DNA of 64,000 nucleotides from Chitinophaga sp. YR573. Its GTDB lineage: Bacteria; Bacteroidota; Bacteroidia; Chitinophagales; Chitinophagaceae. The position numbers and the translations under genes are program-made. This document shows positions 28,501 through 35,793 of this stretch, in pieces. Location: assembly GCF_900110995.1 (NCBI RefSeq), contig NZ_FOJF01000001.1, positions 2,311,199 to 2,375,198 of the forward strand, read 5' to 3'. The number at the start of each line of letters is the position of its first letter. Position 1 is the stretch's first letter. The notes under the pieces are model-generated. The model worked only from the letters and a program-made list of their open reading frames with translations, had not been told where the DNA came from and searched no databases.

Positions 28501-31500
28501 AAGATCAGTGTCTGTTGTACATATCCACCCAGTAAGCCAAGTACCACACGCAGCGTAGAGCTGGTAGATGTACTGTTATCAACTGCCAGTGCAGGGTTCT
28601 CTACAAAACAGCCTAAACATATACCATTTGCGGTATTAGTTTCAGAAGTGGCAGCATCACATGGGATATCATTACCACCAGGTATAACCGTGGCCGTTAC
28701 AAATACCCTTGCGCTGCTTCTGCAACCGCTGGCATTCACCGCTTCTACAGAATAAGTAGTAGTGGTGATCAATGGCCCTGTATTAAATACGGCCGCATTA
28801 AAGATAGAATCGCCTGCAGCATTATACCATACGTAACGGAGGTTTGTGCCTGTTGCACTTGCAGTGAAGAGAGCACCCTGACCACTGCTTACAGATGTAC
28901 CCAATGGAGTAACTGTAAGTCCGGTTGGTGCAGCGCTCACGGTAACTTTCACACGCGTTCTTGTTACGCTCTTACAACCGTTGTTGTCAGACTCTACATA
29001 GAAGGCAGTATCCGCAGTTAATGCATTGGTTGTGTAAGCCGCTGTAGATGCCAGCAGTGTACCACCGGTAGCCGCTGTATACCAGCGGAAGGTAACACCC
29101 GCAGGCGCTGTTGCCAGCAACGTTATCTGACTGCCGGTACAAATACTTCTTGAAGCAGCCGTAGGCGCAACCGGAGTAGTACCCACATTTACCGTTACCG
29201 GTACTCTTGTAGGATTAGCACAACCGAAGCGGCTGGCTTCCACATAATAAGTAACAGAAGAAGTTAATACCGGAGTAATAAACTGCCCGCCTGTTCCTAC
29301 AGCAGTTCCACCCACAGCATCTGTATACCAGGCAATGTCTGCTGCATTAGGAGAGGTAGCCGTTAAAGTAGCCGTATTACCACTGCATGTATTTACATTG
29401 GTTACGGCAACTGTTGCTCTTGGTATAGTCACCGCAGCGAAGTATACTTTCACACTGGAGAGTGCTGTCAGCACCCCGTTAATACTTACCAGTACACCAT
29501 TAAAGGTTTTGGTGGTAGGTATTGTTACACGGAACCTGTTACCAGCATTTAACAGTGATAAACGTATCAGTCCATTATTCAGGAATCTGACATCCCCGTT
29601 CGCGGTACTATTGTTATATGTTTCTATCCTGATTCCTCCCAGAAGGGTCGCATTCACTAACTGGCCAGGAACTTCCAGGTCGAGGGTGACGCTATCTCCC
29701 GCAGGATAAGTATGTGCATATTGTAATAACTGTCCTACATAACCTAACGCACCGACAGTAGAAGTGATAGTAGAAGCAGAGTTCGCATTCTGATCTACAG
29801 CCAGTCCTCCATCAGATACACCGCATAACAGGCAAATCCCTGCAATAATAGGGCTTTGCTGCAGTGTAGCATAACTACACGGTGTGGGTTCTGTAGGAAG
29901 ATTTATATCTACCCTTACCATTGTACGGGTTGCGCTGGTACAGTTATTCGCAGGGTCTTTTACCTCTACATAATAAACTGCGGCAGCTGTAAGTGCTGGT
30001 GTTGTATAAGTAGTGGAGTTAGCTTTCAGTACAGTTCCTCCCGCAGGTAAATTGTACCAGTTGTACTGGTATGCAGGGTTAGGATTGGTTACTGTGAAAG
30101 TAGCTGTTTGTCCGGAGTTGATAGTTTGTACAGCAGGCGATACTAATGGCTGAGGTAAACCTACTATTACATATACTGCTTTACGCACAGGATTTATACA
30201 ACCACTGCTGGAAAGAGCTTCTACATAATAGATCGCATTCGTCGTAGGACTTACGGTATAAGTAGCTCCTGTTGCCAGCACACTACCACCTGTTGGCTGG
30301 TTATACCAGCGGAAGGAGGTACCCGGACCAGTAGCTTTCATTGCAGCAGATCCACCCAGACACATGTAAACGGTATCTTTTTCTACCGTTGGAGTACCAG
30401 CGAATATTTGTGCAGAATATACTTTGAGCGCTGTTAATGCAGTCGCTAATCCATTCAGACGAATGTTCACCCTGTCGAAGCTTGCAGAAGGTGCAAAGGT
30501 GAAGAACAGGTCACGGTTACCATTTATCAGTTTCACGTTAGCCAGTTCAGGCGCTAACGTTACTCCATCATTATTAGCAGTGCCTGCATTGGAAGAAGAT
30601 ACCTGGATACCGGATAACACACTCAGGTCTATCAGTCCAACCTGGAAACCCAGCTTGATACGTACGCTATCACCCTTTACTCCCGTAGCAGAGAATATGA
30701 GGGATTGCTGTACATAAGAGCCTACACCCAGAACGGTATACATCACAGATGCTGTTTGTGTACTGTTATCCACCGCAGAATCCTGCTTAGCTACATAACA
30801 GCCGATACAGATACCGCTGGTAGTCGTTTGCTGACTGGTAGCGCCGCCGCAATCAATATCACTTACAGGAGTCGTAGGTCCGCCATCGCCATTCAGCGTA
30901 ATGGAAACAGGAGTACGTAAGCTCTTACAACTGGCGTTGCTGGCATTCACCGCCTCTACATAATAAGTGATATTTGCTGTTACCGGCGGAGTAGTAAACT
31001 GTGAACCCACAAATACCGGTGTTCCACCTGTTGGTACAGTATACCAGTTATATTTATAAGCCGCATTCGGAGATACAACATTGAAAGTAGGTGTAGCGCT
31101 TTGTGCTACAGATGCTGAAGACGGTGTTACATTCACACTTGGTAATCCCACTTTCACCTGTACAGGTGTGCGTGTTTCACTTCCGCAGCTGTCAGTACCC
31201 CTTGTTTCTACAAAATAAATAGTGTCTTTCGTAACAACCGGAGTGGTAAATGTGGCACCATACCCAACCGGGGTACCACCAGTATAACTGGAGTACCACC
31301 GGTAGTTATAGCCATTGGGGCCAACAGCACTCAAGGTGGCAGATGTACCGCTACATGCGAAGACAGTACCTGCACTTACCTGTGCTATGGGAGTAACTAT
31401 TTGTGCATAATAAACATTCAATGTGTTTAAAGCTGTTAACAGTGCGTTTACACGAATCTCTACCCTGTCAAATGCTTTGGTGGCAACAAAAGCATAAGCA

Positions 31501-34500
31501 CTTTGCTGTACACCACTCAGTAAACGGATCCCCAGAAACTGTGGGTTCAGCGCGGTCATATCTGCATCTGCAGGACGGGCGCCATTACCTAAACCAACAC
31601 TGATACCTCCCAATAGGGTGAGTTCCAGCAATCCTGTAGTAGTGCCCAGTCCCAGGCGTATAGTATCACCTGCCTTTCCTGCTTTGGCAAATATCAGGTC
31701 CTGGTATACTGTTGAGGCAAGGCCAACTGTACTATTAAGCGAGGATGCTGTTAATGGCAGGTCATCTATTGCATTAGCAGCATTGGTTACTCCGCAGAGT
31801 AAACAAATGCCTGTAACACCATTATTCTGCGTTTTCACTCCACTGCAAGACAATGCACCATTACCACTGAGATTATTTACACTCACCGATACACCTGTGC
31901 GTTCAAAGCTGATCAGTCCATCAGTAGGAGAAAGCGCTTCTACATAATAAGTTTTATCCTGGTATAATGGCGGCGTAGTAAAGTTGCTGCCGGTATGCAC
32001 CGGAGCGCCACCTGTTTTTGTTTCATACCAGTTAAATACTGCTCCCGGTATGCTGGGAAGAGTAGCTGCGAAACTAGCCGTCTGACCCGCTGTAATACTC
32101 GCAGAAGAAGGAGTAACCATTACAGGTATCATAGCGGCTGCTTCAAACACATATAGTGAATTATTCGCCGCCAACAAGCTGCTGAGATCTATCTGTGCAG
32201 CATCAAATGTTTTTGTTACCGGAACCGCGATGCGGAATTTGCTGATACTATCCAGACTTAATAACTGGAAGGTCAGTAACGGGTTATTCAGCAATTGCGC
32301 ATCATTGTTACTTACATTATTCAGGGAAGTAGTAACCTTGATAGCACCTAATAAGGAGGCGTCTAAAATCGGATTCCCTTTGGTTCCCAGAATGAATATG
32401 ATACTATCTCCACTGTGATATACACCGGGGAAATTTATTTTTTGTCCTAATGTAGTAGCAACTCCCAAAGGAAGCGACAAAAGGGAAGCGCTGCTGGTAT
32501 CTCCATCCACCGCAAACTGCGGGTTCTTTACAACACACAATGCGCAGGCAAGTCCACCGGTGATAGGAGATTGTTGAGCTGTTCCATATGTCCATAAAGG
32601 ACCATTACCACCACCTATAGTAACAGGAACAACTGTACGCAAAAGACTTACCGTACCGGCAGGGTCCTCTGCTTCCACATAATAATTGGTATTACGGATC
32701 AGTGCCGGTGTTGTGAAAGCACCGCTGCCGCTGAAAACAGGTGTACCACCGGTCGGGGTAGTATACCAGTGAAATGTGGGATTAGTGATTCTTATAGAAG
32801 GCGTTAATGTAATACTGGTGCTGTAAGCTGTCTTAGCCGGATCTGGCAATACCTTTACAGGGATCATGGCAGCCACTTCATATAAGTTAAGGGTGCCCGC
32901 TACACCTACTAATCCTCCGAAATCAACCTGTACACCATCAAATGTTTTGGTAGCTGGGATCGTTACTCTATACTTACCAGCGTTATTTAAGCCAGCGCCG
33001 AGAAACTTTATATTTACAGGAGCACTGCTTAGTGTTACAGCATCATTGTTTGATACAGCAGGACCTGCAATGCTATTATTGTAAGTAGTCACTTTTACTT
33101 TGGGTAATAGTACGGCAGCAAGGTCCTGTGAAGGAGAATCCAGGAACAGTACAATACTGTCGCCTGCCTGGTATACTCCGGGTAACTTCACCAGTTGCCC
33201 CACAGTACCAGCTACTCCCAGTGGAACAGTTAATGTAGCTGCTGTGGTAGTGTCACCATCCGCAGCAAGTAAAGGATTACTCACCAGGCAACCCAAACAT
33301 GCTAAACCACTGGTAATGGGACTTTCCTGATCCTGTCCAAAACTCCAGATAGTACCTGGTCCTCCTGCTACTTTAACAGTAACCGGTGTACGTGTATAGC
33401 TGCTCAGGTTATCCCCGGCAGCATATGCTTCTACGTAATAGGTTGTCGTACGGTTCAGTGGTGGCGTTGCAAAAGTACCACTGGTCACTATTGGTGTCCC
33501 CCCCTGCGCATCTGTATACCATTTGAAAACAGGTGATGCCACGCGGGCATCTATCGATGCAGTTAATGATACAGAACCACCAGCTGTTGTAGCCGGATTG
33601 GCAGGCGTTACTTTTACCGGAATAGATGCCGCAGCTTCATATATGTTTAAGGCGCCAAATGCAGCAAAGGCTGAAGTAAGGCTTACCTGTGCCCTGTCAA
33701 AATCTTTGGTAACAGGAATAGTTACACGGAACTTACGGGTAGTACCATTACTAAATCCAAGCAGGTCTACCTGTACATTAGCAGCGCTTAGTGTAATAGC
33801 ATCATTATTGGCGGTAGCCCCTTTAAACGTTTGTACCTGTATGCCACCCAGTGCACTAACAGATAACGTCTGACCAGGGATTTCCAGGTCCAGTACGATA
33901 TTATCACCTGCTTTGTAACCACCGGGGAATTCGAGTAATTGTCCTATGGAAGTGAGTGCGCCTACAGGCAATCTAAGCGTGGAAGCAGTTGTTGTATCTG
34001 CATCAACTGCATTGCCCGGGTTATCTACATAACACAACAGACAGGCGATACCGCCTGTGATAGGACTTTGCTGCTGATCTGCATAGATCCACAATGGCCC
34101 TACACCTCCGCTCACCTGTACAGTAACAGGTGTACGTACGGTACTCGTTAAACCATCTGTAGGAGAAGTTGCTTCTACATAATAAGTGGTACTGCGTTTT
34201 AAAGCAGGCGTGGTGAAACTACCGGTAGATGAAACGGGAGCTCCGCCTGTAGCAGTAGTATACCAACGGAAAGTCGCATCAGGGATGCGACTGATAGCAG
34301 ATGAAAAGGTGACCGTTCCTCCTGATGTAACGGAAGGCGCTGCAGGACTAACAGTTACCGGTATGAATGCAGTAGCCTCATACACGAGTAATGAACCAAA
34401 TCCTGCAACGATTGCAGAAAGGTTCACCTGTACTTCATCAAAGTTTTTAGTAACAGGGATCGTTACCCTGAATTTCGGCGTACTGCCGGCACCAAACCCC

Positions 34501-35084
34501 AGCAGGTCAAAACGGGCAATACCATTATCAAGAGTAATGGCATCATTGTTTGCTACACCAGCATTAAAAGTAGTTACAGATATAGCAGAAAGCAATTGCC
34601 CGGACAATACCTGATCGGGAATTTCCAGGTCCAGAGCTATACGATCACCAGCAAGGTAACTGCCGGGAAATTTTAATTTCAGCCCTACTCCGCCAACGGC
34701 GCCTACAGGTAATACCAATGTGGCAGCAGTATTCACATTGCCGTCAATAGCATTTGCAGGGTTTTCTACAGCACAAAGGGCGCATGCAACGCCAAAAGTA
34801 ACAACACTCTGACTGCCGGCATAGCTCCATAAGGGGCCGGCTGCTGTAATATGTCTGTCTGCAGCCATCCAGTCATTTCTCTGTATGGGTGCGTTGGGAT
34901 GTACTTTCAGATATTCATTTAACCAGGTTATTACTTCACTGTTGTTGTTTTGGGCAACAAGCAGGGAAGCAGGCAACTTTTTTGCGTAAGTAACCCTGAC
35001 GGGTAACCCAACCAGCCAGATTAATGAGATAATAGTAAAGATAAAAGCTCTTAACGGGCTTTTAGGAGTAGCGTTAAAATGCAT
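22548..35084 (-). CDS. giant T9SS-secreted adhesin with CxxC modules and 29 Ig_7-like repeats
   Basis: With ATG at 35084 the protein has 4,178 residues; the frame back to 35093 begins with TTG and was not used. A signal peptide covers about residues 1-36 (hydrophobic FIFTIISLIWLVGLPV). Nine modules of about 150-170 residues carry a CxxC near their start (about residues 101, 345, 598, 847, 1096, 1428, 1752, 2157, 2656), followed by NP-x-NAxD and a beta-rich body ending in a strand such as LNIYYA. Each is followed by Ig_7-like repeats of about 80-90 residues (core motif F-x-WY-x-TGG, then TTPxL, then TYYVEA): 1, 1, 1, 1, 2, 2, 3, 4 and 14 copies. Near the C-terminus are an FN3-like domain (VTFSWAPVTGATAYEV) and a T9SS type B sorting domain (VFTPNGDGVNDIH, GVYIYVLRA). 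It is a cell-surface filament or adhesin, comparable in layout to SprB. The genes for its partner proteins follow. Confidence 0.95.
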   Translation of the reverse strand: MHFNATPKSPLRAFIFTIISLIWLVGLPVRVTYAKKLPASLLVAQNNNSEVITWLNEYLKVHPNAPIQRNDWMAADRHITAAGPLWSYAGSQSVVTFGVACALCAVENPANAIDGNVNTAATLVLPVGAVGGVGLKLKFPGSYLAGDRIALDLEIPDQVLSGQLLSAISVTTFNAGVANNDAITLDNGIARFDLLGFGAGSTPKFRVTIPVTKNFDEVQVNLSAIVAGFGSLLVYEATAFIPVTVSPAAPSVTSGGTVTFSSAISRIPDATFRWYTTATGGAPVSSTGSFTTPALKRSTTYYVEATSPTDGLTSTVRTPVTVQVSGGVGPLWIYADQQQSPITGGIACLLCYVDNPGNAVDADTTTASTLRLPVGALTSIGQLLEFPGGYKAGDNIVLDLEIPGQTLSVSALGGIQVQTFKGATANNDAITLSAANVQVDLLGFSNGTTRKFRVTIPVTKDFDRAQVSLTSAFAAFGALNIYEAAASIPVKVTPANPATTAGGSVSLTASIDARVASPVFKWYTDAQGGTPIVTSGTFATPPLNRTTTYYVEAYAAGDNLSSYTRTPVTVKVAGGPGTIWSFGQDQESPITSGLACLGCLVSNPLLAADGDTTTAATLTVPLGVAGTVGQLVKLPGVYQAGDSIVLFLDSPSQDLAAVLLPKVKVTTYNNSIAGPAVSNNDAVTLSSAPVNIKFLGAGLNNAGKYRVTIPATKTFDGVQVDFGGLVGVAGTLNLYEVAAMIPVKVLPDPAKTAYSTSITLTPSIRITNPTFHWYTTPTGGTPVFSGSGAFTTPALIRNTNYYVEAEDPAGTVSLLRTVVPVTIGGGNGPLWTYGTAQQSPITGGLACALCVVKNPQFAVDGDTSSASLLSLPLGVATTLGQKINFPGVYHSGDSIIFILGTKGNPILDASLLGAIKVTTSLNNVSNNDAQLLNNPLLTFQLLSLDSISKFRIAVPVTKTFDAAQIDLSSLLAANNSLYVFEAAAMIPVMVTPSSASITAGQTASFAATLPSIPGAVFNWYETKTGGAPVHTGSNFTTPPLYQDKTYYVEALSPTDGLISFERTGVSVSVNNLSGNGALSCSGVKTQNNGVTGICLLCGVTNAANAIDDLPLTASSLNSTVGLASTVYQDLIFAKAGKAGDTIRLGLGTTTGLLELTLLGGISVGLGNGARPADADMTALNPQFLGIRLLSGVQQSAYAFVATKAFDRVEIRVNALLTALNTLNVYYAQIVTPIAQVSAGTVFACSGTSATLSAVGPNGYNYRWYSSYTGGTPVGYGATFTTPVVTKDTIYFVETRGTDSCGSETRTPVQVKVGLPSVNVTPSSASVAQSATPTFNVVSPNAAYKYNWYTVPTGGTPVFVGSQFTTPPVTANITYYVEAVNASNASCKSLRTPVSITLNGDGGPTTPVSDIDCGGATSQQTTTSGICIGCYVAKQDSAVDNSTQTASVMYTVLGVGSYVQQSLIFSATGVKGDSVRIKLGFQVGLIDLSVLSGIQVSSSNAGTANNDGVTLAPELANVKLINGNRDLFFTFAPSASFDRVNIRLNGLATALTALKVYSAQIFAGTPTVEKDTVYMCLGGSAAMKATGPGTSFRWYNQPTGGSVLATGATYTVSPTTNAIYYVEALSSSGCINPVRKAVYVIVGLPQPLVSPAVQTINSGQTATFTVTNPNPAYQYNWYNLPAGGTVLKANSTTYTTPALTAAAVYYVEVKDPANNCTSATRTMVRVDINLPTEPTPCSYATLQQSPIIAGICLLCGVSDGGLAVDQNANSASTITSTVGALGYVGQLLQYAHTYPAGDSVTLDLEVPGQLVNATLLGGIRIETYNNSTANGDVRFLNNGLIRLSLLNAGNRFRVTIPTTKTFNGVLVSINGVLTALSSVKVYFAAVTIPRATVAVTNVNTCSGNTATLTATSPNAADIAWYTDAVGGTAVGTGGQFITPVLTSSVTYYVEASRFGCANPTRVPVTVNVGTTPVAPTAASRSICTGSQITLLATAPAGVTFRWYTAATGGTLLASTAAYTTNALTADTAFYVESDNNGCKSVTRTRVKVTVSAAPTGLTVTPLGTSVSSGQGALFTASATGTNLRYVWYNAAGDSIFNAAVFNTGPLITTTTYSVEAVNASGCRSSARVFVTATVIPGGNDIPCDAATSETNTANGICLGCFVENPALAVDNSTSTSSTLRVVLGLLGGYVQQTLIFPQVSELNDSTQIRLSFDAALVGVQLLSTIQIGSYNGATSNNDFVALNSPEIKVILLSGNQQAMVGFKPKGVFDRIVVRLNSGLAAAISSVNINYASRLVGLPVVKGDTVCSGGRATLTASGPSNVTFRWYTTATGGTSIFTGNSYQTPALIANTTFYVEALKTSLTCPNPTRVPVIAVVDPAPDAPALDTTALTICSGSTATFNVKADTGAVYRWYTTLTGGTAIFTGASFTTPSLTATTVYYVEASNNSGCSNTTRTKVTANVITQPPVPVITPAGTSICAGNSTQLVATSATSGLTFRWYTVATGGTAVFTGATFNTPVLNTTTTYYVETVTGTCTSSSRAQVTVTVNEVPAAPTVTTVPVNGQVVSGQSATLTASSVTPGVTYNWYTTATGGSPVFTGAVFQTPALTSSITYYAEAVSPTGGCPSTRTAVALTVTIVPNTDCDFANAQASSTTAICLLCTIENPTNTIDANTDNFSTLTIPLSAGNGSVQQMLIFPQVTTAGDSVRIVMELPAQVLEASLLGAIEVSSFNGATANNDAILLNNTGALSLKILSGGSKFTVAFVPGAAYDRVQVRLRGGIISALVKLNIYYASRQVSPPVVAVRNVSICSGTSAVLNATASSVANLEWYDAPVGGTKVADGATFTTPILTATKTYYVQSVRGSNNCANANRVSVTVSVVPSLVVPTVNNATICSGNQATLTATVAAQNIQIRWYSAPTGGTLLFTGPTYITNALTADTAFYVETSNGTCSLGTRVRATVTVGSGAPTPTLESNNVNICEGTAATFRVTSNTTGITYKWYTTLTGGTAVFTGPVFVTPLLSATTVYYVESSNTASQCNAATARVQVTANVSLNPVAPVVVSNSVQVCMGQNAVLSVQSPQAGLTYQWYTALTGGTLAASGATITVQNVTGNVDYYVQAVNSNGCANAGSRVKVSVIAVASPGTPAVTAVSVNVCQGNTAVLSVQNPDATLTYRWYSTATGGTSLGSGSSFTTPVINADTDFYVEASNGNCSSAVRARVSVLVTTPAPVPTLESNNVGICTGGNAVFRITSATAGITYNWYTVATGGVPVFSGPEFTTPSLTTTTVYYVEAVNTLSQCGSTSARVQVTASVSPNPVAPVVVSNSVQVCMGQNAVLSVQSPQAGLTYQWYTALTGGTLAGSGATFTVQNVTADVDYYVQAVNSNGCANAGGRVKVSVIAAVSPGTPAVTAASVNVCQGNTAVLSVQNPDATLTYRWYSTATGGTSLGSGSSFTTPVINADTDFYVEASNGNCSSAVRAKVSVLIATAAPVPTLESNNVSTCTGGSAVLKVTSSTTDIIYNWYTTATGGTPVFTGPEFTTPLLTTTTIYYVEAVNTLSQCGSTSARASATVTVGQSPDVPTLVANSVRVCAGKDVTLAIQNPQAGITYQWFDAATGGTLVFSGTTFNVTAVTADVTYYVQAASGTTCVSASRATASILVDAAAPTPEVVSTNQVTCVGGTATLNVLNPDASLTYRWYDAPAGGNLLSTGAEYTTGPLSVNTTFYVEALNSTGCSSQARKGVTVTIVNSIDAPLAPGTTVCSGNSAVLSVTSPQAGISYKWYTTATGGTAVFTGANFTTAALTADVTYYVEAATGGCVSQSRTIVQVMVNSTPAAPVVANASVIACLGGSANLSVQNPDATLTYRWYDSPTGGTLVATGASFTTGALSTNQMYYVEALNTTGCSSITRTAVSVTIGSPSNDATVTGNEAGVCPGESATLTATSTTAGANFRWYTDAIGGTAIFTGSTFTTPALTASTTYYVEVFATGGCTSTNRIAVQVNVLEVLATPVVTVDSTTVNSVTFSWAPVTGATAYEVTLDDGVTYSAPSSGSNGTSHTIAGLSPDQSVTIRVRALGGSTCETSALSVAVTGKAKNPQGNKIFVPNVFTPNGDGVNDIHYIYGNTIAEVVIRYYNQFGQLIYESKDQRKGWDGKVSGTLQPVGVYIYVLRAKLQDGSIVNMKGTITIVR
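24400..25959. repeat. tandem 780-bp duplication inside the adhesin gene
   Basis: Two adjacent 780-bp units (about 24400-25179 and 25180-25959), each encoding three Ig_7 repeats, are nearly identical. For example the 60 bases from 24661 and from 25441 differ at about four positions, and those from 24901 and 25681 at about seven. A more diverged third unit seems to follow near 25960. The duplication keeps the reading frame (260 codons). Confidence 0.85.
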
Positions 35085-35793
35085 AGCAATCAATTGGTTC
35101 GGGTTATAAAGCGTGTATGTTTAATAGTTCGTTTCTCACAATCATTCTCTAGAGAACTGATACTCTATACACTGGCAGGTTGGTTATGAAGCTTGGGATT
35201 ATGAAGCAGATCGGATACAGGTAAAAGTCAAGAACACAAGGCTGCTATCCTTTTTGTTAAATATATGTTAGAGTTTGAGCCACGAATGTAGGCTCACGCA
35301 GTCGTAAAGTGATGAGCCATTTTGTTCAATGTTGAACACCCATCCATTTTATTCAAAAATGAATAATGCAGTTCTTTTTGTTCATTACTGATTATTGGCA
35401 ACGAAATTGATAGCAGGAGCTTTAGGGGGCTAATAATTGAGTTTATTATTCCGTTTCATCCTAAAATGGGAAGATTTATATAAAATTTCTTATTTTTTTC
35501 TGATAATATATGATATTCAAGTATCTGGCACACTTAAAATCGTCTTAAATATCTAGTTAGCAGTACTAATTAAATTTTATAAATTAATATTTGATAGAAA
35601 TATCTCCTCATTTCTCTGAAAATTATCATTCAGCCCACGTTAATAATCAAAGATTATTATATTCAGTTCATTCAAATATGTCTTGTTCATTTTATTCATT
35701 TTGAGTCTGGCAAATCTGAACTGAAAACAGCGTCGTAAGTTTACCAATGATACCAAAGTCCATTCAATCCTTAAAATCCATTATTGTCCCCAT
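35085..35793. other. 700-bp AT-rich divergent intergenic region
   Basis: This is the shared upstream region of the adhesin and the NACHT-like ATPase. Two short inverted repeats lie close together: GTTCAA/TTGAAC at 35324-35337 and TTATTCA/TGAATAA at 35349-35366 (loop AAAA). TTCATT-rich words recur at 35640-35705. No TAnnTTTG promoter with good spacing was found, and no frame looks coding. Confidence 0.5.

Noticed and set aside
22548..35084. Plus-strand frames inside the adhesin gene, such as 33523-33873 and 34186-34614
   Set aside because: They are antisense shadows of the repeated adhesin codons, with biased composition and no start signals.
22548..35084. Multi-haem cytochrome from repeated CxxC motifs
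   Set aside because: Haem c attachment needs CxxCH; here the residue after the second cysteine is A, Y, L, V, G, F or T, never histidine.
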